A stretch of DNA of 16,612 bases from Cytophagales bacterium (GCA_003500135.1 DNTA01000074.1:1-16612), one strand, 5' to 3'. Positions 6,016 through 14,058 are shown, counted from the first letter of the stretch. The notes: generated by a model from the sequence alone, not told the origin. Numbers and translations are program-made.

Positions 6016-8252
6016 GATGTCACCTCCTCTTTATGTGGGTTTTCCACCCTGAATGTCACAAAGTTGCTTCTCATGCCTGTACCGCCCATTATCGGATCGG
6101 TTTTTACATTAGTTATCATTTCCGTATCGCTGGCACCACGACCATGCGTACGCGTCAGCTGCTTATTGTTATGTCCGAAACCGTGGACCATATAAACTGA
6201 GTCGAAACGGATCCTTTCCGTGAGCCTTACTTTCACCGGGAAAGTGCTCAGCGCACCATCCTGGTTTTCGAGCCAAACTTCCTGTCCATTATGCAGGCCC
6301 CATTCCCGGCCTACGCGTGGATTGACCCACAGGTTGTTTTCATCCATCAGGTCGTGAAGCAGTGGGTTGTTCGATGTTCTGGAGAAAGTATGCATGGGCG
6401 CCCGGCCATAATTTAATCGGTAAAAACCGTTTGGCGGCTCTTCATGCGCGGTGTAAACCGGCATCGGATCGAAGCCTTCGGCCAGAAGATCGGTCGAATA
6501 CAACTCTATTTTTCCGGTATTGGTATTAAAATACACATCCTGCCCTTCATGGAAATACAGGTCGTCGTATTTGCGTGGAAACTTCTTGACGCCGATGCGC
6601 TTCATTTCTTCAAGCGAAGTTCCCACCTGTCGGAATTGCCAATCGAGCAGCTCTTCGATATCATTCCATGAGAAATAATCCTCTACACCCATTCGTTTTG
6701 CCAGCTGCTTAACAATCCACCAGTCGGGTTTCGTGTTGTATTTCGGCTCGGTAGCCGGCATTCGCAAAGCAATATTTGGCTCGCGGTGCTCACTGTTGCG
6801 GGCATAGTCATAGCGCTCGAGATAAGTACATTCGGGCAGCGCCACATCTGCGTAACCTGTGATCTCCATTGGCATAGTATCTATGACCACCATAAATTCG
6901 AGGTTCTGGATGGCCTCCAAAGTTTTCTTCTGATCAGGTAGTGTTGTGATCAGGTTGGTACCATTTACGATCCACGCTTTGAAATTACAATCCCGGTCAG
7001 GAGATGGGATTGTTGCGTCGCAAACTCCGTTGGACACTACTTCAATAGCCAGGTTATATTTGCCCGGGTTGGCGTCACGCCAAGTTCTTTTTGGCTCCGG
7101 ATAAGGTGGATGAGGCCAGCTTGGCAGCGCAATTTTTTCCGGGTTATAGTATCCCCCTCTTCTTCCCCAGGATCCGAGTAATGCATTTAATATGGCCACT
7201 GCCCTCAATCTTTGAGTGTCATCACCATACCAGGTCACGTGACGGCCGGGGTGGATGATCACGGCCGGAGCGGCATCTGCCATTTCTTTTGCTGTTGCAC
7301 GTATCTGTTCCGGCTCTAACGAAGTGATGCCGTATGCCCATTCCGGTGTAAATGATTGAACATGAGCCTTTAATTGCTCAAAGCCATAGGTATACTTTTC
7401 TACATATTCTTTGTCATACCATCCTTCATTAATGATCACATTCATCCAGGCCAATAGCAAGGCCATATCTGTCGCCGGCTTTATCGGCATCCAGAAATTG
7501 GACTTACTTGCCGCTGTGGAATAGCGTGGATCAACAGTGATAATGCTGGCCCCTTTATCTATGGCATCGGACATTTCCTGAACCTGTCCATTGTGCATAT
7601 TTTCCCCGAGGTGAGAACCGATTAAAACCAGGCATCGTGTATCTCGGATATCGATGCGCTCCGGTGATGAGATGATCTCACCGAATGTTGCTAAAAAAGC
7701 TACCTCACGCGGCCCACGACATTGCGCAAAGGAAGGTGCAGTAATATTATTTGAGCCCAGTGCCTTTAGAAAATCGCCAAAGAATTTACCTCCGGATCCA
7801 TGAGTAAACAAGGCCATACATTCGGGACCGTGTTTATCGATCACTTTTTTCAGGTTTAGGGCAATGTGATCCAGCGCCTCTTCCCAGGTTGCTTCCTCAT
7901 AAACCTGCTTCCCGCCAATTTCTCTGCGGATAAGAGGTGTCTTTAAACGATCTTCGTCGTAGTACATGCCAACACCGCCAGTTCCACGTGGACAAAACCG
8001 TCCGTTACAGTGCGGGTCGTCGTCATTTCCAATGATTTTCCAGATATCTCCCTGGTCATTTTTGTAGACCCAACCGGCACACTTCCAGAAACATACCTCG
8101 CAATAGGTAGGTGTTCTGGTAAAAGAATCGGATGCCTGAAAGGTATCGGAAAGGATGGAGCCTTTGGTAAAATTGAAAAGCGCTCCTGAAACAAGTGCAC
8201 CCCCCATACCAAGGCTGGAAATTTTAATGAAATCCCTTCTTGAAGCTTTCAT
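6012..8252 (-). CDS. Tat-exported molybdopterin oxidoreductase, Psr/Phs/Soe-like catalytic subunit
   Basis: This 746-residue protein begins with a Tat signal (SRRDFIK at residues 4-10 plus a hydrophobic stretch). A [4Fe-4S] site follows: C51, C54, C58 (CEVCFWKC) and C87 (GRFCPRG). The molybdopterin-guanine-dinucleotide domains follow, and C178 in APSFAQCRGPRE sits where Psr/Phs/formate-dehydrogenase relatives carry the Mo-ligating Cys. The C-terminal MGD-binding domain starts near PNGFYRLNYGRAPMHTF. The family includes polysulfide and thiosulfate reductases and sulfite dehydrogenase SoeA. The YeeE and rhodanese neighbours favour a sulfur substrate, but sequence alone does not settle which compound or whether it is reduced or oxidised. 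It is first in the operon and overlaps the ferredoxin gene by 4 bases. Confidence 0.93.
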   Translation of the reverse strand: MKASRRDFIKISSLGMGGALVSGALFNFTKGSILSDTFQASDSFTRTPTYCEVCFWKCAGWVYKNDQGDIWKIIGNDDDPHCNGRFCPRGTGGVGMYYDEDRLKTPLIRREIGGKQVYEEATWEEALDHIALNLKKVIDKHGPECMALFTHGSGGKFFGDFLKALGSNNITAPSFAQCRGPREVAFLATFGEIISSPERIDIRDTRCLVLIGSHLGENMHNGQVQEMSDAIDKGASIITVDPRYSTAASKSNFWMPIKPATDMALLLAWMNVIINEGWYDKEYVEKYTYGFEQLKAHVQSFTPEWAYGITSLEPEQIRATAKEMADAAPAVIIHPGRHVTWYGDDTQRLRAVAILNALLGSWGRRGGYYNPEKIALPSWPHPPYPEPKRTWRDANPGKYNLAIEVVSNGVCDATIPSPDRDCNFKAWIVNGTNLITTLPDQKKTLEAIQNLEFMVVIDTMPMEITGYADVALPECTYLERYDYARNSEHREPNIALRMPATEPKYNTKPDWWIVKQLAKRMGVEDYFSWNDIEELLDWQFRQVGTSLEEMKRIGVKKFPRKYDDLYFHEGQDVYFNTNTGKIELYSTDLLAEGFDPMPVYTAHEEPPNGFYRLNYGRAPMHTFSRTSNNPLLHDLMDENNLWVNPRVGREWGLHNGQEVWLENQDGALSTFPVKVRLTERIRFDSVYMVHGFGHNNKQLTRTHGRGASDTEMITNVKTDPIMGGTGMRSNFVTFRVENPHKEEVTS
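6021..6028 (-). promoter_or_regulatory. Strong Shine-Dalgarno for the ferredoxin subunit
   Basis: On the minus strand AGGAGGTG lies 5 bases before the ATG at 6015, inside the last codons of the molybdopterin gene. It is unusually close to the anti-SD complement for Bacteroidota, where ribosome sites are often weak, and it confirms the start. Confidence 0.7.
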
Positions 8253-8308
8253 ATTTGCTCGTTAAAAAGTCCTTCAATACGGGTCAGAAACCAATCCTAC
8301 CCGAAACA

Positions 8309-8324
8309 TGTGATAAATATCATA
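8309..8324. promoter_or_regulatory. Crp/Fnr-type operator candidate
   Basis: TGTGA-TAAATA-TCATA (8309-8324) matches the Crp consensus TGTGA-N6-TCACA at 9 of 10 positions. It also contains TGAT-N4-ATCA, the core of the Fnr site; the central 12 bases (8311-8322) form a perfect palindrome. It lies 57-72 bases upstream of the oxidoreductase ATG, where a Crp/Fnr-family regulator could control the sulfur operon in response to oxygen, nitric oxide or energy status. Which family member binds is unknown. It could also influence the divergent gene at 8497. Confidence 0.45.
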
Positions 8325-8330
8325 CCTTTG
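8323..8330 (+). promoter_or_regulatory. Possible Bacteroidota -7 element (TACCTTTG)
   Basis: TACCTTTG fits the TAnnTTTG -7 consensus and points toward the gene at 8497. No TTG is found at the usual -33 distance, and it lies 166 bases before the ATG. It overlaps the last two bases of the Crp/Fnr-like site. Confidence 0.2.
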
Positions 8331-8496
8331 GGGTAAATTGATCGTGAGAATGGTTACGACAAAATATGACTTTAGTCAGCGATTTGTGATTTTTTATGTA
8401 AACAATTGGTTTTAAGCGTTTAAACATGCTTTTTCAATGATTATTTTTAGACTAAAAGTTCTTTCCTTATCTTACCGGTACTAAACCATCGTAGCC

Positions 8497-9363
8497 ATGA
8501 AGTATATCTCCTTGTTCATCCTATTTGCCATTCTAAGCTTGCCTGGTAAGGCCCAAAAAAGAATCCGGCCCGGCGCTTCCATGAATCCTGGTGATACCAT
8601 TATTGCACCAGGGGTAGGCATCACTTTCATTGTTCCGGAGGGGTGGTCCGGTATTTTGCCCCAAAAAAGCGAGATTGCCTTTCTTCTGCCACAAAGGAGT
8701 GAAATCGGATACCTGTTTCTGATGGCGCGCGAAAGGGATTTTTCCAAAATTTCTGAAACCTTAAAGAAAACGATCCCGCTTACAGATGAAATCAGTCTTA
8801 TATCGAGTCGTGAGCCTGAAATAAATGGTAATGTCGCAACCGGATTCTATGAAGTAATCGGTACAATAAATCCTTCTGAAGCGTATGTAAAAGCCAAAGA
8901 AGGTCCATATGGGGTAGCTGCCGTTTATGCCTTGATTACCACTACCGACCTGATGGCCAAAGACCAACCACTTGTGGATCAAATGATTGAACAAACGCGT
9001 TTTAGCGAACCACGCGAAGCCGGAATGTACGATGACTTTGATTGGTCAAAAAGGTTAAAAGATAAATATCTGGTGCAATATAAAGTGGCTCAAAATTACC
9101 GTGTAAAGGCCGAGATTTGGCTTTGTAGTGATGGTACTTTTACCACAAAATTTAAAGAAGGCGGACCAGTAAAAGGAGAAAAAAGCCAGTACAAAGGCAG
9201 GCATAACGGAACATGGACAGCTGAAGGTGTTGGGCCAAACGGCAAGCTGACTTTGAACTACCAAAAAAAGGAACCCTTGGTACTCGACATGAAAATGGAG
9301 GACGAAAAAGCATATGTAAACAGTTATCGCTTTTATTTCTTAATGAATGATAAATGCAAATAA
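8497..9363 (+). CDS. Exported protein of unknown function
   Basis: This 288-residue protein has a clear signal peptide (MKYISLFILFAILSLPGKAQ), so it is probably periplasmic or secreted. The first two thirds read as an alpha/beta domain with a short TFIVPEGWSG segment, as in proteins that store a fitted or predicted-effect domain. The last third (about residues 185-280) contains YKGRHNGTWTAEGVGPNGKL, a beta-rich stretch resembling lipocalin-like bacterial domains. I do not recognise a named family and assign no function. Its stop is followed 7 bases later by the M28 peptidase start, so the two are probably co-transcribed. Confidence 0.8.
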   Translation: MKYISLFILFAILSLPGKAQKRIRPGASMNPGDTIIAPGVGITFIVPEGWSGILPQKSEIAFLLPQRSEIGYLFLMARERDFSKISETLKKTIPLTDEISLISSREPEINGNVATGFYEVIGTINPSEAYVKAKEGPYGVAAVYALITTTDLMAKDQPLVDQMIEQTRFSEPREAGMYDDFDWSKRLKDKYLVQYKVAQNYRVKAEIWLCSDGTFTTKFKEGGPVKGEKSQYKGRHNGTWTAEGVGPNGKLTLNYQKKEPLVLDMKMEDEKAYVNSYRFYFLMNDKCK

Positions 9364-9370
9364 AGGCTAC

Positions 9371-10762
9371 ATGAAAATGCGAAACTCACTTTTAGTACTG
9401 TTTACCATTTTTTCATTTCAAATCATTCCGTATGCCCAGGATACTTCTCAAAAGACTGATGCTATCATCGAACAATTATATGAAAAAGCATTGGTAGATG
9501 GCCATGCCTATGAGAACCTCCGTTACCTTTGTAAAGAGATCGGTCCAAGACTGACCGGCTCACCAGGGGCTACGTCTGCAGTTGACTGGGGACAGGATAT
9601 TATGAAATCTTACGGATTTGATTCGGTATGGCTGCAGCCCGTTATGGTACCCCATTGGGTACGTGGTGCACCGGAAAAAGCCAAAGTAGTGGGATCTAAG
9701 CGAATGGGTGATGTGCCTTTAACCATTACTGCTCTTGGAAATTCTGTTGGAACAGGGCCATTCGGAATTTCAGCGGAAGTAGTAGAAGTGGAAGGCTTTC
9801 AAGACCTGAAAGCCCATGGTGAAGAAAAATTCAAAGGCAAAATCGTTTTTTTCAATAAGAAGATGAATAATGCTTATCCCAGAACCTTTATGGCCTATAG
9901 TGAAGCAGGGTTTATCCGTTATGCCGGGCCTGCGGAGGCAGGAATGTATGGCGCAATAGGCACCATCGTGCGCTCTCTTGGAACAGAAACCGATGATTTT
10001 CCACATACGGGTTCTACCTCCTATAAGCTGAACGTTCCGAAGGTCCCAGCCGTGGCCATCAGTACCAAAGATGCGGATATGTTGAGTCAAATGATCGAGG
10101 CTGAAGGCAACGTTCGCGTTTATCTGGAAACACATTGTGAAATGCATGAGGACAAACTTTCATATAATGTCGTTGGAGAAATGAAAGGAACGGAAAATCA
10201 GGAAAAGATTATTGTTGTTGGTGGCCACCTCGACTCCTGGGACCTGGCCGAGGGAGCACATGATGATGGTGCCGGAATCGTACAGTCACTGGAAGCCTTG
10301 CGTCTATTGAACGAAATTGGTTATAAACCAAAAAATACATTGCGAGTAGTCTTTTTTATGAACGAAGAAAATGGCCTGCGTGGTGGAAAAGCTTACGCCA
10401 AATGGGCAGAAGAAAATAATGTGGAACATATATGTGGGATCGAATCAGATGCCGGTGGATTTACTCCTCGCGCATTTAGTGTAGATGCTGAACTCGAGAT
10501 AATTGAACGCATGCAGCGTTGGGTTCCACATTTCCAACCTTACGGACTTTATAAAATTGAAAAGAGTTATGGTGGTGCAGATATCAGTCCGCTTAAAAAT
10601 CAAGGAGTTATTACCATTGGCCTGAGGCCCGACTCTCAGCGCTACTTCGTGTATCATCACTCCGCATTGGACACCTTCGACAAAGTGAACCGGCGAGAAC
10701 TACACCTCGGCGCTGCATCAATGGCGGCTTTGATGTATATGATCGACAGTCAGGGATTGTGA
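9371..10762 (+). CDS. Exported M28-family zinc metallopeptidase (carboxypeptidase Q-like)
   Basis: This 463-residue protein has a signal peptide (about residues 1-22, ending IPYAQ) and an M28 peptidase domain at about 265-460. The two-zinc ligand set is visible: H286 in GGHLDSW, D298 in HDDGAG, catalytic E332 and ligand E333 in FMNEEN, D360 in ESDAGG and H430 in YHHSALDT. The insert at roughly 120-255 is where related enzymes carry a PA-type domain. It should act in the periplasm or outside the cell as an aminopeptidase or dipeptidase. The start at 9371 is preferred over 9347, because it gives a proper signal peptide and avoids overlapping the upstream gene. The following 231 bases to the next gene show nothing clear. 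Confidence 0.93.
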   Translation: MKMRNSLLVLFTIFSFQIIPYAQDTSQKTDAIIEQLYEKALVDGHAYENLRYLCKEIGPRLTGSPGATSAVDWGQDIMKSYGFDSVWLQPVMVPHWVRGAPEKAKVVGSKRMGDVPLTITALGNSVGTGPFGISAEVVEVEGFQDLKAHGEEKFKGKIVFFNKKMNNAYPRTFMAYSEAGFIRYAGPAEAGMYGAIGTIVRSLGTETDDFPHTGSTSYKLNVPKVPAVAISTKDADMLSQMIEAEGNVRVYLETHCEMHEDKLSYNVVGEMKGTENQEKIIVVGGHLDSWDLAEGAHDDGAGIVQSLEALRLLNEIGYKPKNTLRVVFFMNEENGLRGGKAYAKWAEENNVEHICGIESDAGGFTPRAFSVDAELEIIERMQRWVPHFQPYGLYKIEKSYGGADISPLKNQGVITIGLRPDSQRYFVYHHSALDTFDKVNRRELHLGAASMAALMYMIDSQGL

Positions 10763-10993
10763 TAGGGTTGATGGGTCTGGAGGTTATGGTTCTATGTTAT
10801 TTTTGACATTAAAGGACCATAGTGTGGTAGGTTACCGGATTTGGAGTGGCACGATCAATTTCTAAAAGAGCTCTTAATCGTTGCTTTATGTAAGGCCGTT
10901 AGCATTTCAATCAAATGAGTTTTCAGCCATAGTGTTTTACTTTATGCTTAAGTGAACTGAAAAATTGTTTTGCACTTAATAACTTTGCATAAT

Positions 10994-13246
10994 CTAATCC
11001 ACCCTGTACTCCACCATAAAGTAAGGATACGAAGTAGTATCCGAATGAAGGGTATCCGAATCAACAAAGGACCAGTTTTCCAGAGGAACCTGTGAATTCA
11101 GTTCAAGATATTGAAGGATATTCTTTTGTCTTTCACTCCAAAGTTTCCTGCTGAAGCTATTTACCAGTGCTGTATCAACAAGCTCAAGCCCTATTTCAGA
11201 AAGATTATCTGCATTAACGCTGTCTCCCCAGGTGATTTTACTTTGTACATAATTTAGGAATAAAGTATCTTCAGAGGTAACCTTTAGTTTTGGAAGCCAC
11301 GTTGAATCTCGTTCAGTTATTTTATTTTCATCCCAAAATGCTTTTTTTAGCTCCGAAACCGCTATATAAGGGGCTTCATCACTCTGATTCGTGGTCACCA
11401 GAGAAGCGTGTAACTCTGGTTTTTTTTCCAGTGCCTTGCTTATTGAATTGAGCTTTCTTTGCTGTTTAGGTGTTAGTTCGGATTGCAAGGGATCAAATGT
11501 GATTGCTTTCATATCTTCTTCATTGGCTCCGACCGCCTCAGCTAATAATTTATAGGGCGCTGCCACTGCTTTCACCAGTATGTTTTTAATTACTTGCAAT
11601 ATTACCCGCCCTATCCGGTAATTGGGATCATCGAGTCGACCATCTATGGGAAGCTCTAAATCTACGTTACCATCAAAATCGCGCAATAGCGCAATGGCCA
11701 ATTTAAGTGGCACATTGTATTCACTTGTATTACCGGATTTATCACCTACCTTTATTCTTTCAATCAAAACACTGTTTTCACTTTCCAGATAATAATTGTC
11801 AATTCGATTCTTACTAATTAATATGAGATTGCCATCATCAAAATTATGGCCCATATAGAAATCAACATATGGGTTAGTGTCGGAAATAGAAAGGTTGTCA
11901 ACTTCCACATTCAACACCATATCGTTTATACCTCTACGACTAATATCGAGCTCTCCTACCAGATTACCCCGTTCGTTCACTTTTGATTTCAGATCAAAAA
12001 AAGCGTAATCATCTTCCGGTGAAATATTGATTGCTACAGCCGATAAATTCCAAAGTTTCATCTTAAATGGATCATGAAGTGTTTTTTCTTCATAGTCGAG
12101 CCAACCCTGATAAACTGCTATGGTATCAGCAGTAAAGTTAGAACTAAGATACGTATGCGTAATATCATAAAGATAAAGGGCCATCAATTCGAACGGATTG
12201 TAAAATTCCGATTCATCTGACACGCTTTGCATTTGAAATAAGCTATCTGCCTGACTATCCATTGACGAATAAGTGAAATTATCCCCCTCTTCTGTAAGCA
12301 CAAATTGCAAATACGGGCGGATGAGTTTGATAGTGCCAAAATCATATTTTTGTGTGCGTATATTGGCTGTATCAATCTGGACCTGCAGATCCTTCCAGGA
12401 CAAAATACTATCATTTTTCAAACCTTTGATCAATAAATCCTTCAAATGAAGATCACCACTAAACATGATGCTGTCAGTTTGTGCATAACTTCCTGCAACA
12501 TGCAATTCACCGCCAATCAAGCTTTTAAATTCGGTCAATGCTATTACAACAGATAAATATGGTGAGAATGGTTGAAGAGAAACATCATCAATATTCATAT
12601 TCACTTTGTAGAATTCATCATTAAGGTCGATTTGTACCTCAGAATTAATAGTACCCCCTTCAATCGTTCTGAAACCTAAGTCTATAGGAATCACCGCATC
12701 TTCACTCGAGGCGCCGGTACTACTCACGTTCACTTCTTCAAAAGAAAGATTCAACTCATTTATTACATCACTGTAATCCAACCGTCCATCATATATTTTT
12801 AGTTCATTAACTTCCCATGACCACGATTCGGAATCCAGGTCTTCTTGTGTCAAACTGTCTTCATCAAAAAGCTGTATAAAATCATCAAAATTAAAGGATT
12901 CCATTTCCTGCTTAATTCGAATTGATGGCGCCCATACAGTTATACGACGAATATGCAGCTTATTCCATATTGTTTTGTGCCAAGCCATTTTCACAGCCAG
13001 TTCTTCGACATGGAAGAAGGTATCGAGTGCATTGGGTTCAAATAACGTCACCTGCTCCAGTTCCATGGTTCCAAATACCAGATTCATATCAACATCTTCG
13101 ATTTCAATCTCCCGGCCTATTAATTCAATATCATTTTTTTCAATATACCATTCTGTAATAATGGGAATGAGGAATAGGATCAGGGCTATGAATGCGAACA
13201 GTATGATAAGTAATAACGTGAACCGCGAGAATTGTGGCATTTTCAT
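10994..13246 (-). CDS. DUF748/AsmA-like envelope protein
   Basis: This 750-residue protein has one N-terminal transmembrane helix (about residues 10-30). A long beta-rich periplasmic domain with AsmA-like features follows, such as GREIEIEDVDMNLVFGTMEL and the repeated LxIxxGxLxY type pattern (ELKIYDGRLDYSD). The arrangement and the C-terminal PKQQRKLNSISKALEKKPEL segment fit DUF748 proteins. AsmA-like proteins of this shape are linked to lipid movement between membranes, but for this member that is only an analogy. It is transcribed alone on the minus strand, with a small inverted repeat (13259-13278) just upstream of its start. Confidence 0.82.
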   Translation of the reverse strand: MKMPQFSRFTLLLIILFAFIALILFLIPIITEWYIEKNDIELIGREIEIEDVDMNLVFGTMELEQVTLFEPNALDTFFHVEELAVKMAWHKTIWNKLHIRRITVWAPSIRIKQEMESFNFDDFIQLFDEDSLTQEDLDSESWSWEVNELKIYDGRLDYSDVINELNLSFEEVNVSSTGASSEDAVIPIDLGFRTIEGGTINSEVQIDLNDEFYKVNMNIDDVSLQPFSPYLSVVIALTEFKSLIGGELHVAGSYAQTDSIMFSGDLHLKDLLIKGLKNDSILSWKDLQVQIDTANIRTQKYDFGTIKLIRPYLQFVLTEEGDNFTYSSMDSQADSLFQMQSVSDESEFYNPFELMALYLYDITHTYLSSNFTADTIAVYQGWLDYEEKTLHDPFKMKLWNLSAVAINISPEDDYAFFDLKSKVNERGNLVGELDISRRGINDMVLNVEVDNLSISDTNPYVDFYMGHNFDDGNLILISKNRIDNYYLESENSVLIERIKVGDKSGNTSEYNVPLKLAIALLRDFDGNVDLELPIDGRLDDPNYRIGRVILQVIKNILVKAVAAPYKLLAEAVGANEEDMKAITFDPLQSELTPKQQRKLNSISKALEKKPELHASLVTTNQSDEAPYIAVSELKKAFWDENKITERDSTWLPKLKVTSEDTLFLNYVQSKITWGDSVNADNLSEIGLELVDTALVNSFSRKLWSERQKNILQYLELNSQVPLENWSFVDSDTLHSDTTSYPYFMVEYRVD

Positions 13247-13258
13247 AGTACAATTAAG

Positions 13259-13278
13259 TTGTCTGGTAAATTAGACAA
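13259..13278. promoter_or_regulatory. Inverted repeat upstream of the DUF748 gene
   Basis: TTGTCT (13259-13264) and AGACAA (13273-13278) are perfect 6-bp arms with an 8-nt spacer, starting 12 bases before the ATG at 13246. It could be an operator or a 5' leader hairpin. It is short enough to be chance. Confidence 0.25.
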
Positions 13279-13420
13279 AGACACCTTACTAATATAAAAC
13301 AAAACCCAACAAAGCTGAATCACTGAATATATTAATTAATGATTAAGTCAATATTTTTGTGTTATCATGAACTCAATTCAGGAAATCTATTAAAAACTGT
13401 CAACTGGTTTTAGGATAAGA

Positions 13421-13629
13421 CAATTTACGACGCTGCCGGACCGCATTACGACACTGTCGGACGCATTATGACGCTGCCGACTGACAATACGGCAGTAACT
13501 GATATCATTACGAGGCTGTTGAGTGACATTACGGCAGCTACGATTGACATTACGGCGCTTAACGGTGACACTACGGCAGTGTTCAATTGCATTACCACAT
13601 TTTTTATTCGCATTGTTAAGCGGTTAAGA
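13421..13629. repeat. 21-bp tandem repeat array, about ten degenerate copies
   Basis: Units begin at 13421, 13442, 13462, 13483, 13504, 13525, 13546, 13567, 13588 and 13609. The spacing is 21 bases everywhere except one 20-base step. The shared core is gacATTACGgC followed by a variable GC-rich half; the first and last units are the most decayed. Because 21 bases equal seven codons, open frames on both strands show heptad patterns (plus 13468-13761, minus 13446-13691). Neither has a homologue I recognise, so I treat the array as a non-coding minisatellite. It lies between the DUF748 gene and the TGAAC repeat blocks. Confidence 0.85.
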
Positions 13630-13663
13630 CCCTTAGCGGTGTTTTTTTTGGTTTGCTTCGTAA

Positions 13664-13696
13664 ATATTTTCTTTTTTTCGGAAAAAAGCAAAATAT
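13664..13696. repeat. A/T-rich long palindrome
   Basis: ATATTTTCTTTTTT (13664-13677) and AAAAAAGCAAAATAT (13682-13696) form a nearly perfect hairpin with one bulged base around a short TCGG-containing loop. It directly follows the 21-bp array. It might act as a bidirectional terminator or be a repeat-element end, but no gene ends close by. Confidence 0.5.
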
Positions 13697-13828
13697 CGGC
13701 AGTAATTCAACATAGCATAAAGACAGGTTTTATGGATCATCGGTTCAAGGGAAGGACTTAATGCTCCGGATCATTGCACCATGAGCTATTATCTGAAGTA
13801 TGTTCTACTTCCAGCTTCGAGCTAAATG

Positions 13829-14028
13829 CTTTCAGCTATTGAACTGAACTGTTGAACCGCTGAGCCTTTGAACTCTTGAACTTCTTTAAACCTTAAACTT
13901 GAAACAACCATTCCCTGAACCCTGAACCATTTCCCCATTCCAGATTCAACCTTCGATCTTCTAGCTCTATACTTTCAGCTATTGAACTGCTGAACCACTG
14001 AACTTTTGAACCATTGAACCATTGAACG
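13829..14028. repeat. TGAAC octamer repeats in two blocks with a duplicated lead-in
   Basis: In the second block TGAAC begins at 13983, 13991, 13999, 14007, 14015 and 14023, an exact 8-bp period of the form TGAACYNY. In the first block, copies begin at 13845, 13853, 13861 (TGAGC), 13869 and 13877, also every 8 bp. Further decayed copies occur near 13916-13927. Both blocks begin with the same 18-bp sequence CTTTCAGCTATTGAACTG, at 13829-13846 and 13972-13989 (143 bases apart), so the whole unit seems to have been duplicated. No gene overlaps it. Confidence 0.8.
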
Positions 14029-14058
14029 AAAAAAAACCCACACCATATTAGGTGCAGG
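14029..14058 (-). terminator. Intrinsic terminator of the dihydrolipoyl dehydrogenase gene
   Basis: On the minus strand, CCTGCACC (14051-14058), a 6-nt loop and GGTGTGGG (14037-14044) form an 8-bp stem with two G-U pairs. Eight T residues follow (14029-14036). It begins 30 bases after the stop codon at 14088. Confidence 0.75.

Noticed and set aside
9347..9370. Start of the M28 peptidase at 9347, overlapping the upstream gene.
   Set aside because: Using 9371 gives a typical signal peptide and no overlap; the extra eight residues spoil the N-terminus.
10980..10987. TAACTTTG on the plus strand, a good match to the -7 promoter element.
   Set aside because: It points into the 3' end of the DUF748 gene on the antisense strand, has no TTG at the right spacing, and no plus-strand gene follows.
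12184..12414. Open frames inside the DUF748, oxidoreductase and lpdA genes on either strand.
   Set aside because: They are out-of-frame shadows of strongly supported genes and show no family motifs.
13421..13629. The 21-bp array as a possible CRISPR.
   Set aside because: Units are directly adjacent with no unique spacers and are too short; no cas genes are nearby.
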